A program made the position numbers and the translations under genes. The notes below the pieces were generated by a model, which saw only the letters and a list, made by a program, of their open reading frames with translations, did not search any database and was not told the origin of the DNA. A stretch of DNA of 64,000 nt, taken from Paenalicyclobacillus mengziensis (GTDB taxonomy: Bacteria > Bacillota > Bacilli > Alicyclobacillales > Alicyclobacillaceae). The stretch covers positions 1,426,001-1,490,000 of the forward strand of contig NZ_CP071182.1 of assembly GCF_017298635.1 (NCBI RefSeq), given 5' to 3'. Below are positions 46,848 to 55,545 of this stretch, piece by piece (the first letter of the stretch is position 1; every line of letters starts with the position of its first letter).

Positions 46848-47513
46848 TTAAGCTTTGACTGCTGCAAATTCTCTCTTTCGTTCATCAATTTGTTGAAAAG
46901 CCTGAGCCGGCAAAGGCTTTTCCCCGCCAATAAGGCGAGCTTGGAGGATTAGCTCTGCTGCTTCATCTAATGTCGCCAACAATTGTGCAGTATCCGTTGG
47001 AGATTTCCCAAATGCCAAGACCCCGTGGTTAGCGAGTAGTACAGCAGAGACTCCTGGGTTTGATTTAGCAGCATGAACAATGCCTTGAACCGAGGCATCA
47101 GAACCACGAGGTGCCCATGCAATCACGGGTGTCGGTTCTGTCACTCCAAAACGCATTAAGGGTTCGTAAACCACGGGAATGGGTTCATGGGCAATTGCAA
47201 ACACCGTCGCGTGCGGTGCATGTGTATGAATGATGCCACCAACAGAGTCTCTCGTCCGATAGACGGCTGCATGCATCTGAATAATTTCGGCCTGCGTTGG
47301 CATGACTTCTCCTTCTAGGACCGTACCATCCGTACGAATAACGGCAAAGCTGTCTTCATCCAGGTTGGCCACGTTGCCTCCGCGTGTCATCAGCATCGTA
47401 TCTGAGGATAAACGAGCCGACAAGTTGGCATGATGACCTCGAAACATTAAACCAGCATCACGCAACGCCACCGCAGCTTCAATTAGTTCTCTCTTGGCTT
47501 GTTGAATTTCCAT
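46848..47513 (-). CDS. Class II aldolase/epimerase family protein
   Basis: The roughly 221-residue protein has the class II aldolase (AraD/FucA) fold signatures: HHANLSARL (phosphate loop), TQAEIIQMH, GGIIHTHAPHATVFA (zinc His pair) and LLANHGVLAFG (third zinc His). It probably cleaves or epimerises a sugar phosphate or a methylthioribulose-type substrate; the substrate is not readable. GGAGGTG precedes the start. The promoter carries a palindrome shared with the padR promoter. Confidence 0.9.
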   Translation of the reverse strand: MEIQQAKRELIEAAVALRDAGLMFRGHHANLSARLSSDTMLMTRGGNVANLDEDSFAVIRTDGTVLEGEVMPTQAEIIQMHAAVYRTRDSVGGIIHTHAPHATVFAIAHEPIPVVYEPLMRFGVTEPTPVIAWAPRGSDASVQGIVHAAKSNPGVSAVLLANHGVLAFGKSPTDTAQLLATLDEAAELILQARLIGGEKPLPAQAFQQIDERKREFAAVKA

Positions 47514-47549
47514 CACTGAACACCTCCACTAGATGTTTTTAACATCATA

Positions 47550-47582
47550 CTGTATAATACAGCTGTCATGTGCTTCTGTCAA
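47550..47582 (-). promoter_or_regulatory. Promoter of the aldolase gene with PadR-type operator
   Basis: On the minus strand TTGACA (47582-47577), 17 bases, TATTAT (47559-47554) is a near-ideal promoter. The palindrome CTGTATAATACAG (47550-47562) covers its -10. The same palindrome occurs before padR. Confidence 0.75.
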
Positions 47583-47731
47583 TTTACACAGATAGAAATA
47601 CACACTGGGCTATTGGGACATGTCCCCACCAAAAACCAGTGTCCCCAAATCAACAGAAACATTGCAAAACCGTGTCGATGAATATTTAGGTTAGACTCTA
47701 CGAAGCTCGAAACCTAAAGGTATGTTAAGCT
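47583..47731. other. Divergent intergenic region between aldolase and padR
   Basis: No gene; spacer between the two operator-bearing promoters. Confidence 0.4.
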
Positions 47732-47759
47732 TTGAGCATGCTGTATCATACAGTATAGT
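47732..47759 (+). promoter_or_regulatory. Promoter of padR-MFS with PadR-type operator
   Basis: TTGAGC (47732-47737) and TATAGT (47754-47759) are 16 bases apart. The palindrome CTGTATCATACAG (47741-47753) fills the spacer, so a bound regulator would block RNA polymerase. Confidence 0.7.
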
Positions 47760-47802
47760 GTATTTATTTATTCTTGAGAAGGTTTTTATTGGAGGCTGAC
47801 TT

Positions 47803-48180
47803 ATGGTTAAAGACGGCGGGATTCCAGGTAAACAAAACCGGCATCTGCCTGCGTTTATCCTATTGTTTTTAGCTGAACAGGATGCACACGGAGGTGCGTT
47901 GTTAAGTCGGCTTTTAGACTTGATGTCCAATCATCAGGCCATTGACAGTGGGGCGGTTTATCGTGTGCTGCGTGATTTAGAACAGCGAGGCTGCGTGATT
48001 TCCTGCTGGGATACGGACGAACCCGGACCTGCAAAGCGTCAGTATCACATTACATCGGAAGGCATTGAGGAATTGGAACTGTGGTATCACGACATTTGCT
48101 GGCGAAAGAAGAACTTGGAGTATTTTATCGCGCAGTATGAATCTCTCAACAAAAATCAACCTTCGAGGACGAACCTATGA
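47803..48180 (+). CDS. PadR-family transcription regulator
   Basis: The 125-residue protein has a winged helix-turn-helix of PadR type (LPAFILLFLAEQDAHGGALL, GAVYRVLRDLEQRGCV, RQYHITSEGIEELE) and a short C-terminal dimer helix. TTGGAGG precedes ATG 47803. The stop overlaps the MFS start by ATGA, so the two genes form one operon. PadR proteins typically repress adjacent efflux genes until a ligand binds. The shared palindrome suggests that it also controls the aldolase gene. Confidence 0.9.
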   Translation: MVKDGGIPGKQNRHLPAFILLFLAEQDAHGGALLSRLLDLMSNHQAIDSGAVYRVLRDLEQRGCVISCWDTDEPGPAKRQYHITSEGIEELELWYHDICWRKKNLEYFIAQYESLNKNQPSRTNL

Positions 48181-49610
48181 ATACTTTGACTGGGCAAGCT
48201 CGCTACACAGATAAGACATGGTACCGGTGGATTATGTTTGCAACCGTTGTGACCGGCACTTTCATGGTAAACATCGACAGCAGCATCATGAACGTGGCGA
48301 TTCCGGTATTAGAGCGAGACTTTCATGCAGGACCTCAAATCTTGCAGTGGGTGATTTCTGCCTACTTGTTGGTTATCACCGGAATATTACCCGTTGTTGG
48401 AACTTTATCGGATCGATTGAATCGGAAAAGTGTTTTTATTGTCGGGGTTACGGTTTTCACAGGCGGTTCCATACTTTGCGCCTTCTCGGAAAGTATCCAC
48501 CAACTTATCTTTTTTCGGATCCTTCAGTCCATCGGAGGTTCCATTATCATGGGAAATGTGATGTCGATTGTCTCGTACATCTTCCCCGCAGGTCAGCGCG
48601 GTCGACCCCTTGGTTTAATTGGAAGTGTGGTTGCGGCAGGTACCATTGTAGGGCCATCCCTTGGTGGTCTTTTGATATCGCTTTATAGTTGGCGGGCGAT
48701 CTTTTGGGTGAATGTTCCTATCGGGATCCTTTCCGTTGCCGCGTCTATTTTTCTGCTCATTCCGATTCGTAATGACAAGCCGCGACAAAAATTTGATATT
48801 CTCGGTTCCATTTTGTTCTTTGTAGGTATCATCTCCCTCATGCTCGTAATTTCGGAGGGGCAAACTTGGGGCTGGATAAGTGTGCGTATTCTTGTCGTAT
48901 TTGCTTTGAGTGTTACCGCACTGACAATCTTTTTAAAACATGAGTTGAGGTTTGAAAGTCCAGTCATTGATTTAGGGCTGTTTCGTTCAGGCACCTTTGC
49001 TCTCGGGAATTTGGCTGGTTACATATCTTACATTATGATTATGATGCCTGGCTTCCTATTGCCGCTCTTCATGCATGATGTACTTCACATCTCGACAGCT
49101 CACATTGGCCTGTTGCTGACCCCGCAAGCCATTAGTATGATTCTATTCTCACCCGTGGGCGGGTGGATGGCAGATAAATACGGGGCAAATTGGCCCGCAA
49201 CATTGGGCCTTTTGGTGGCTACTTTAGGATTAGGAGCTATGGCTCTATTAAACACATCGTCTTCCTACCTGGAAATCGTGATTGCCCTCTCCATCTTCGG
49301 ACTGGGTATGGGAGTATTCACCTCACCAAACAACGTCTCGGTGCTCGAAAGTGCACCGGTTGAGAAATCGGGTTTAACTGGAAGCCTGATTGCAGCAGTT
49401 CGTAATTTTGGTCGGGTTTCGGGTGTTGCATTTGCTGTACTGTTCCTGCAAGCATCCGGGAACAACCTGCAATCCAGCATTGGATTTGCAAAAGCATCTT
49501 CGTTTGCATTCACGGTGGCTGTGATAATTGGATTCTTTGGCACCATTCTCACCATTACCCGACTCTTTGTAAGACACAAAAAAGAGGATCCGATTCAAGG
49601 TTCAAGTTAA
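48177..49610 (+). CDS. MFS drug/anion efflux pump, DHA2 (EmrB/QacA) type
   Basis: The 477-residue protein has about 14 transmembrane segments. The DHA2 signatures are NIDSSIMNVAIPVLERDF (motif D1), GTLSDRLNRKSVFIVGV (motif A) and GSVVAAGTIVGPSLGGLL (motif C). It should export hydrophobic compounds by proton antiport. It is translationally coupled to padR, its probable repressor. Confidence 0.93.
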   Translation: MNTLTGQARYTDKTWYRWIMFATVVTGTFMVNIDSSIMNVAIPVLERDFHAGPQILQWVISAYLLVITGILPVVGTLSDRLNRKSVFIVGVTVFTGGSILCAFSESIHQLIFFRILQSIGGSIIMGNVMSIVSYIFPAGQRGRPLGLIGSVVAAGTIVGPSLGGLLISLYSWRAIFWVNVPIGILSVAASIFLLIPIRNDKPRQKFDILGSILFFVGIISLMLVISEGQTWGWISVRILVVFALSVTALTIFLKHELRFESPVIDLGLFRSGTFALGNLAGYISYIMIMMPGFLLPLFMHDVLHISTAHIGLLLTPQAISMILFSPVGGWMADKYGANWPATLGLLVATLGLGAMALLNTSSSYLEIVIALSIFGLGMGVFTSPNNVSVLESAPVEKSGLTGSLIAAVRNFGRVSGVAFAVLFLQASGNNLQSSIGFAKASSFAFTVAVIIGFFGTILTITRLFVRHKKEDPIQGSS

Positions 49611-50183
49611 TTGGGTGTAAACAGTATGACGTTTTGAGCCAACAAAGTAACATAAGGTAGTGGAAATTACGTTTGATGTATGGGATGCTTCTTCGTCGGA
49701 TATGCACTGTGTGGATATCCAACGTTTGTCTCGCGTCAAGTGGCTTCACCATACGTTCGCATCCAACGCTGCTCTAGTAAGACAATCGCATTGACGTAAG
49801 TGTAAGCCGTAAACTATACGAATGTCCCCTAATAGATGCATGTCGTTCAGTGTAGGATTTTCCTTCGATCGGGAGCAACATTGTTCAACGGACATCCACT
49901 CGCCGTAAAGTTCCTTCGAACCTCTGTGATTTGTTGGGGATTTGTGTATCGCCGGGCATCTTTCTCAACGACGCGGTATGTAAGGCGGTAGGTGAATGTG
50001 AACCAACCGCCTTGCCTCAGCGAACAAGTGGAGCTTTAGTAGCCGCCTCCACCACCATTACCCGCAGCCTTCTGACCCGCCACCCCAATACTGCACGAGC
50101 AGAACGAACAAGACGAGCCATGCAAATAGGACTTTTAGGCGAATGAATGAATGAACTATAGGTTCTTCGCAGGGGGTTAAAAT
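49611..50183. other. Intergenic region before the integrative element, nothing recognised
   Basis: Short frames only. No tRNA gene is seen that could serve as an attachment site. Confidence 0.3.
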
Positions 50184-50265
50184 CATAAATTGTCCAAAAG
50201 TCCGAATTGAAAGCATAAAGTGTCCTAAAGTGCATGACTTCAGAGTTAAATGTCCTCGAATCTGA
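50184..50265. repeat. Three GTCC-containing repeats spaced 30 bp apart
   Basis: CATAAATTGTCC (50184), CATAAAGTGTCC (50214) and GTTAAATGTCC (50244) recur at 30-base intervals. This regular array is like transposase-binding sites at a mobile-element end. It lies next to the serine-integrase gene but may be older. Confidence 0.5.
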
Positions 50266-50307
50266 CCTTGCGAATAGTAATGCGTGTTGAAAATGTGCGC
50301 GAACGCA

Positions 50308-51966
50308 CTATACATTTAAATGCTGGGATTCGAGAAAAGTAAGTCGTGGCGCGGAATTTTGAACCCAAGAGACGGTAGTGGACAACTTATGCTTTAACGC
50401 ATAGCAAGTTATGATTAAAGTCACAGATGGGTTTTTGCCTGTTGTAGAGCCATTTTTCCCTTCAAAAAACTTGTACGTAACCTCTGCTTCAAAGTCGTCG
50501 ATGGACTTGGAGGGGAGGATGACAATCCTATCTACAAATTCCTGAACGACCTGTTTCTGCTCTTCTTCATTGAACGAGAACAGTGCATTTTTCTTTGATG
50601 TCAAAACCTCAAGAATGAGCTCTTCGTTTATGTCGAGTGTGGTTGCCATCATACTGATTCGTTCTAGCTCTGACTCTAATACTTTTTTCCGATTTGTGGC
50701 CTCTCGGATTCGTTGACTGATTAGGTCCTTTACTACATCGCCCTCTCCAAGTGCATCAACCCAATTTTCAAGCTTGCGGTTTATTTCGTTAAGTTCATTT
50801 CGGATGGGTTGCAAATCTAGGCCATCGCTTTCTCGTTCCTTCTGGTACAATTCTTTCACTTTGACCACAATGTTCTTTATCGCATCCTCGCTGAAAACAT
50901 TGGCGATGAGGTTTTGAATGACCGATTCTTCAATCGTTGATTTACGGAGGTTCGTGTTCCCGCACCGGCCTCCACACTTATAAAATTTCAAAATCGTTCC
51001 TTGGCTGCTCTTTGAATTTCGATAAGACTCACCTCGATATAACATCCCGCATTGACCACAGACAATTTTGCCTGCAAGGAGATATACTTGCTTAGCCTTC
51101 AATCGACCGGGTTTCAACTTACGCGTTTCCATCAACTCATTTACTTTTTCAAAAAGCTCTACTGGGACAATTGCTGGTACCGCGCCAGGGACTTGAATTT
51201 GCTCATCTTCTGGCTTATACCGATGATTGTTTCTCCGACCATCTTCATCTTTTGAGGACTTAATGTCCCACGTGTAAATTCCAATGTATTTTTTATTTCT
51301 TGCCCAACCGTCAAAGCTGTTCCGCGTAAATCGGCGGCCCGTTTGTGTACGATAACCAAGCTCATTTAACGTATCGGCAATTGCGGTTGTAGAGCGACCT
51401 TCAGCCACACCTTGAAAGTAGATGAGTACGGCCTTAGCTGCCTGCTCGTCTACTTCGAGTTTCAATGTCCCTGGATTTATTCTGTATCCATAAGGAGGCC
51501 GCCCACCTGCATGAATTGCTTTTGAGGCGTTTTGCAGCATTCCCTTGCGCGACTCTCGCGCTAAATTTTTGCTGTAATACTCGGCCATGCCTTCGAGGAC
51601 GGATTCGAGAATAATCGATTCGGGCGAATTATCCAGATGCTCTAGGACGCTTTCTAACCGCACACCGTTTTTCCTGAGTTGTCGCTTGTAATAAGCGCTG
51701 TCGTATCTATCTCGCGCAAAGCGGTCCAGTTTGTGGACCAATACAACATCAAATAAATCCTTTTCACTGTCAGCAATCATCCGTTGGAAGTTCGGACGGT
51801 TATCTGTTGTCGCACTGCGTGCTTCATCGGGATAACTACCAATCAGGGTGTAGCCTTTACGGTCGCAGTATTCCTGGATAGCTTTCATTTGTGCGTCAAT
51901 GGATTCTTCACGCTGGTTGTCTGAACTATAACGTGGGTAAGCGACTGCACGTAATTTCTTTTTCAC
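50308..51966 (-). CDS. Large serine recombinase (integrase)
   Basis: The roughly 552-residue protein opens with the resolvase catalytic domain (AVAYPRYSSDNQREESIDAQ, with the catalytic serine in YSS; LVHKLDRFARDRYD). The Recombinase DNA-binding domain follows (ARESRKGMLQ...GGRPPYGYRI), then a zinc ribbon (CGQCG ... CGGRCGN) and a coiled coil. It would integrate and excise the element between att sites. The frame is open to 52005, but GTG 51966 with GGGGTGAT upstream gives the usual N-terminus (KKKLRAVAYPRYSS). Confidence 0.93.
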   Translation of the reverse strand: MKKKLRAVAYPRYSSDNQREESIDAQMKAIQEYCDRKGYTLIGSYPDEARSATTDNRPNFQRMIADSEKDLFDVVLVHKLDRFARDRYDSAYYKRQLRKNGVRLESVLEHLDNSPESIILESVLEGMAEYYSKNLARESRKGMLQNASKAIHAGGRPPYGYRINPGTLKLEVDEQAAKAVLIYFQGVAEGRSTTAIADTLNELGYRTQTGRRFTRNSFDGWARNKKYIGIYTWDIKSSKDEDGRRNNHRYKPEDEQIQVPGAVPAIVPVELFEKVNELMETRKLKPGRLKAKQVYLLAGKIVCGQCGMLYRGESYRNSKSSQGTILKFYKCGGRCGNTNLRKSTIEESVIQNLIANVFSEDAIKNIVVKVKELYQKERESDGLDLQPIRNELNEINRKLENWVDALGEGDVVKDLISQRIREATNRKKVLESELERISMMATTLDINEELILEVLTSKKNALFSFNEEEQKQVVQEFVDRIVILPSKSIDDFEAEVTYKFFEGKNGSTTGKNPSVTLIITCYALKHKLSTTVSWVQNSAPRLTFLESQHLNV

Positions 51967-51992
51967 GATAATCACCCCATGGATGAATTTGA

Positions 51993-52673
51993 TTATAGGG
52001 GCCAAACACTTTTCCTCTTGCGGAGGCCTAAAATTTCTCCGTTGTAGATTACATATTCAAGCGTCTCGTCAAGCGGGTGCCGATACGAGTAATCGTAGTC
52101 TTCTGTACATTCCCGAATCATATCGCCTGAATGTCCTGTCCAAGCTGATAGACCATATACATCTTGAGTCAACAGCATTAGACGTGCGTCCATAAATGGT
52201 AAGGGAACATTAAACGCCTCGGCGAGATGAACCACTTGGGATTGCCACGAACAATCTTCAACCATGTGTTGGGCAATCAAATAAGTTGGTGCTAGTGCGT
52301 ACATGGCAAAATAATTCGCCTGGCGTTCTTGTCGCTTTCGTTCATCCGGGCACATCACCTCCTGATCCCCTGTATGTAATAATACGTGTCCAAACTCATG
52401 AGCTAATTCTACCCGTTGCTGTGAATGTGGAAGCCGATTATCAACAATAATCGTGTACATGTCGTCAATCATTGCAAAATGGGTACTTTCGACCGGTTCA
52501 TGATGCACCCAGATACCTGCTTCCTTTGCAAACGATTCAATGTCGATTTCGCTTGGTGATTGAATGTTACGTCGTCTGTAGCAGTGCAAAATTCTCCATT
52601 CCAATTTAGAGGGTTGATAATTCTCTATCATCGTACACACCCTTGCATTCGTCCCCATTCTTGCTGTTTTCAT
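51993..52673 (-). CDS. ImmA/IrrE-family metallopeptidase
   Basis: The protein has the zinc protease motif ELAHEFGHVLLH (HExxH) and the upstream VDNRLPHSQQR-like segment of ImmA proteins. In ICEBs1-like elements ImmA cleaves the ImmR repressor upon DNA damage. It sits directly behind the XRE gene on the same strand, which supports that role. ATG 52673 has GAAGGA upstream and is chosen over GTG 52688. Confidence 0.88.
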   Translation of the reverse strand: MKTARMGTNARVCTMIENYQPSKLEWRILHCYRRRNIQSPSEIDIESFAKEAGIWVHHEPVESTHFAMIDDMYTIIVDNRLPHSQQRVELAHEFGHVLLHTGDQEVMCPDERKRQERQANYFAMYALAPTYLIAQHMVEDCSWQSQVVHLAEAFNVPLPFMDARLMLLTQDVYGLSAWTGHSGDMIRECTEDYDYSYRHPLDETLEYVIYNGEILGLRKRKSVWPL

Positions 52674-52723
52674 GGTGGTGTCCTTCACTAGAATGAGGGG
52701 GAAACCCGTAAATCGTCTTTATA

Positions 52724-53113
52724 TCATTCTCCTTGTTTCTGTCCGGGTTTTCGTCCCTTTTCCAGTTCGTAAATAAGTCTTAGCCCGCGCATCATCTCTT
52801 TTTTTCGGGTAGATGGACTTTTACTGAAATCATAAAAAAAGGTTCCGGTTAAGTGATTTTTGACCCATGTTAAAAACTCACGTTCCTCCGGTGGGAGTGT
52901 CGGAAGGTCATCTCCACTTTTCCCTGTCAGTAGCCAATCTAATGAAACCTCATACATTTCCGCTAAGCGAATTAAGGTCTTCGTATCGGGTTCCCGATAT
53001 TCTGTTTCGTACCCCGTATATGTTGAACGAGCAATTCCCAGTTCATCTGCGACTTGTTGAGTGGTGAGTTGTTTCGCGGTCCTGGCCTGTGTCAATCTCT
53101 CGCCAAGTGTCAC
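52724..53113 (-). CDS. XRE-family repressor (ImmR-like)
   Basis: The N-terminal helix-turn-helix is LGERLTQARTAKQLTTQQVA, DELGIARSTYTGYE and YEVSLDWLLTG. The C-terminal part is helical. GTG 53113 with GGAGGTGG upstream is the likely start; the frame is open to 53209 but the extension has no ribosome site and looks unlike the family. It is probably the element's master repressor and the substrate of the adjacent ImmA-like protease. Confidence 0.88.
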   Translation of the reverse strand: MTLGERLTQARTAKQLTTQQVADELGIARSTYTGYETEYREPDTKTLIRLAEMYEVSLDWLLTGKSGDDLPTLPPEEREFLTWVKNHLTGTFFYDFSKSPSTRKKEMMRGLRLIYELEKGRKPGQKQGE

Positions 53114-53186
53114 CGAGGTTCCACCTCCAATCTCTTTGTGCGACGAGTAGTGTCGAAAAAAGTCGTCGCTGATAGCGTCATTATAC

Positions 53187-53250
53187 TTGACCATAGTCTC
53201 ATATCGCAACTATGATTTGTCTATCAAATTGAATGTCGCGTTTCGCGATA
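53187..53250 (+). promoter_or_regulatory. Rightward promoter and operator of the element
   Basis: TTGACC (53187-53192), 18 bases, TATGAT (53211-53216) fits a promoter for the rightward genes. TATCGCAA (53202-53209) lies in the spacer, and an inverted TTTCGCGATA (53241-53250) downstream includes the palindrome TCGCG-TTT-CGCGA. These are candidate sites for the XRE repressor. Confidence 0.55.
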
Positions 53251-53264
53251 GAGGAGGTAGAGCC

Positions 53265-53459
53265 ATGGATAGACAACCACGCACGTGGTTAATTCGTTTA
53301 CGGCACCAACGCCGTATGTCCCAGCAGCAAATTGCTATGCGGGCTAGGATTTCTCGCAATTATTTATCTGAAATTGAGTGTGGCGTTAAAAATCCAAGTG
53401 TGGATGTTTCGAAGCGAATCGCTCAGGTAGTGGGGTGCGAGTGGATTCAATTTTTTTAA
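53265..53459 (+). CDS. Small XRE-type regulator
   Basis: The 64-residue protein is a single helix-turn-helix (RLRHQRRMSQQQIAMRARIS, then RNYLSEIECGVKNPSVDVSK). GAGGAGGTAG precedes ATG 53265. It is divergent from the ImmR-like gene and is likely a Cro- or Xis-like switch partner. Confidence 0.85.
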   Translation: MDRQPRTWLIRLRHQRRMSQQQIAMRARISRNYLSEIECGVKNPSVDVSKRIAQVVGCEWIQFF

Positions 53460-53506
53460 CCATCTATGTTGCAATACGCGACTTTGAATTTAGGGAGTGT
53501 GTGTAA

Positions 53507-53665
53507 ATGGCTTTGAGACGGCAACAGTCTAATGGATCAGAAAAAGTGGTGATTCGCGTCAATCGTGTTCCTCATCCTCAGCCGGATGCTGCAGAAGATT
53601 TAATCGCACGATTGGTGGTCAGGGAACTCGTATCAAGGCGAGGTACACCAGAAGGGATTCTCTAA
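53507..53665 (+). CDS. Small hypothetical protein of the element
   Basis: ATG 53507, with TAGGGAG about 9 bases upstream, opens a 52-residue frame (MALRRQQSNGSEKVVIRVNR, then VPHPQPDAAEDLIARLVVRE...). It fits between the XRE gene and the replication gene in the same direction. Family unknown. Confidence 0.55.
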   Translation: MALRRQQSNGSEKVVIRVNRVPHPQPDAAEDLIARLVVRELVSRRGTPEGIL

Positions 53666-53716
53666 AAGCTCACAGCGTAATACACATGACGTTTGGACCA
53701 GAATTGGGGTTTTCAT

Positions 53717-54814
53717 ATGAACATTCCAAATGAGCTAAAAAGGATTGTGATCAAGGAAGAGTTGGTGCGGCTCACAGGCGACCTTTATAGAGCCATTATT
53801 TTGAATCAATTCATTTATTGGAGTCAACGTGTACGAGATGTTGATCGATTTATTGCTGAGGAACAAAAGCGTATGGAACATGAAGCTGCGGAAATAAACA
53901 TGAAGCCGACAAAAGGATGGGTTTATAAAACAGCAGATGAATTGCTGGAAGAAACGATGCTGGGAATTTCGAGGCAATCAATAAATCGATATCTCAACGC
54001 TCTGGTTGAACAAGGTTACTTATTGTGCCGAAACAACCCTGATCATAAATGGGATCGAACCAAGCAGTACCGAGTTGACTTTGTAAAGGTTCGTCAGGAG
54101 CTAGCTGCACTTGGATATACACTGGATGGCTATGCAATGCTCAAAATGAGCAATGCAATGCTCGGTCAGAGCGATGGAAAGCTTAGTTTGAGCAATGGGA
54201 AGCTCAATATGAGCAATGGAGTGCCCAATGAGAGCGATCGAGCGCCTACAATGAGCGATCGACTGTTGTCAGATGAGCAAGCAATACCAGAGATTACTAC
54301 AGATCATGTTGTTGATAGTGATAAAGCTGTTACATCGGTTAGGTCCGAAGACGGTTTGAACAGCACTGATGACGAACTTATGGACGCATCCATGCATTTT
54401 GTAGGTGGTACTCCACAAGACGCTGATGAGTCAGGAGTTTCTCCTGATCCGTACGAGGCCATAGAGCTTCGTATGAGAAATCATGTGGATTACCCATACA
54501 CATCGAAGCAGAGAGATTACGAAGCTTTGAATGAATTGCTTGAACACCAGGTTCCCCTTCACTTCATCCTAGATGGAATTGACTATACTTTTGCCCAGTA
54601 TCCGACGAAAAGGATTAACAGCTTTGCGTACTGTGCAGAGGTTATTAAACAGCGATGGGGCACAGAGACAGCCAAACGGAACTGGGCGCAAGACGACCGC
54701 AACAAAGGATATGTTCCTTTTGAGAGACCTGTCCCAAGACAGGTGAGACGTTCTGAAAAACCAGCGAAGGACCCGAGATACAAAGCGTTCTATGATCTGT
54801 TTCCAGACAGCTGA
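53717..54814 (+). CDS. Replication initiator-like protein with winged-helix N-terminus
   Basis: The roughly 365-residue protein starts with a region of the kind found in replication initiators of phages and integrative elements (NELKRIVIKEELVRLTGDLY, RAIILNQFIYWSQRV, WVYKTADELLEETML, SRQSINRYLNALVEQGYLL). It has a middle section of six heptad-length repeats (MSNxxLx type, residues about 144-185) and a helical C-terminus. The repeats are matched by 21-bp DNA repeats that could form the element's origin. ATG 53717 is preferred to an upstream in-frame start. Confidence 0.75.
   Translation: MNIPNELKRIVIKEELVRLTGDLYRAIILNQFIYWSQRVRDVDRFIAEEQKRMEHEAAEINMKPTKGWVYKTADELLEETMLGISRQSINRYLNALVEQGYLLCRNNPDHKWDRTKQYRVDFVKVRQELAALGYTLDGYAMLKMSNAMLGQSDGKLSLSNGKLNMSNGVPNESDRAPTMSDRLLSDEQAIPEITTDHVVDSDKAVTSVRSEDGLNSTDDELMDASMHFVGGTPQDADESGVSPDPYEAIELRMRNHVDYPYTSKQRDYEALNELLEHQVPLHFILDGIDYTFAQYPTKRINSFAYCAEVIKQRWGTETAKRNWAQDDRNKGYVPFERPVPRQVRRSEKPAKDPRYKAFYDLFPDS
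54146..54271 (+). repeat. Six 21-bp repeats inside the replication gene (possible iterons)
   Basis: Units begin at 54146, 54167, 54188, 54209, 54230 and 54251, each with a core GAGC(A/G)ATG or GAGCGATC. They encode MSNAMLG, QSDGKLS, LSNGKLN, MSNGVPN, ESDRAPT and MSDRLLS. The word GCAATGCTC before and inside unit 1 makes it partly palindromic. Confidence 0.8.
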
Positions 54815-54856
54815 AAAGAAGCTTACAAACCAACCTGCGGATAGAGGTGAGGAATC

Positions 54857-55534
54857 ATGCAGATAGAGTATTACAAATACACGGTCGTTAATTTGAATGA
54901 CCAGAGAGAATTGATGGCAGCGGCTCCACCGGAAATGTTTGCTGAAGAAGTTGGTGCTCTTCTAGAAATTATTGGACAAGGACCAACGAATATTGTGATT
55001 TATTCGCATCAGGACGGAGGGTTATACCGCCCGAAAACCAATGCTGACCTATCCATTACGGACAATGTGTTTTTCAGATTGGATGGTTCCAACTTTGAGC
55101 CGAGACCGACAATGTCCGCGGCCGAGAGCCTAGAACTCGGGCAGCGGATTGCTTCTGCATATGTCGTGATCCGAAAGAAATTTGTATATCTCAAGATGAA
55201 AAAATGGGGCTCCGTCAAACCAGAAACACAGCAAGAGATGAACGAACTATCGCACAAATTGAGCATTGTTGAAAATGCGATTGCGGGCACTGGTGAAATG
55301 GAGGCTGTTTTCGATTTGTGGCTTCGTAAACAATTTAGTCCAGAGAAATGCGCGATGGAGTTACATATGGGGAAATCGACCTGGTACCGGCGTTGCCGAG
55401 CCGTAGCCCGGCATATCGCCTATCACTTAACAGATCGGTTATCGCCAAATGCTCTGCGTGAGCTGCTTCAGGACGCCGGTAAAATGGAAGATTGGATGTC
55501 CCTGTTTGAATACCTTGACGAGACAAACGCATAA
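54857..55534 (+). CDS. Hypothetical element protein with C-terminal sigma-like helix-turn-helix
   Basis: The 225-residue protein has an unrecognised N-terminal domain. Its C-terminal part (MEAVFDLWLRKQFSPEKCAM, ELHMGKSTWYRRCRAVARHI) resembles the region-4-like helix-turn-helix of ArpU/RinA-type phage regulators. GAGGTGAGG precedes the start. It may control later transfer genes; that is inference from position. Confidence 0.6.
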   Translation: MQIEYYKYTVVNLNDQRELMAAAPPEMFAEEVGALLEIIGQGPTNIVIYSHQDGGLYRPKTNADLSITDNVFFRLDGSNFEPRPTMSAAESLELGQRIASAYVVIRKKFVYLKMKKWGSVKPETQQEMNELSHKLSIVENAIAGTGEMEAVFDLWLRKQFSPEKCAMELHMGKSTWYRRCRAVARHIAYHLTDRLSPNALRELLQDAGKMEDWMSLFEYLDETNA

Positions 55535-55545
55535 ACCGATTCTTG

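Noticed and set aside
50184-50265. Short CRISPR array from the three 30-bp-spaced repeats
   Set aside because: The conserved word is only about 11-12 bases and degenerate, with no separate repeat and spacer blocks.
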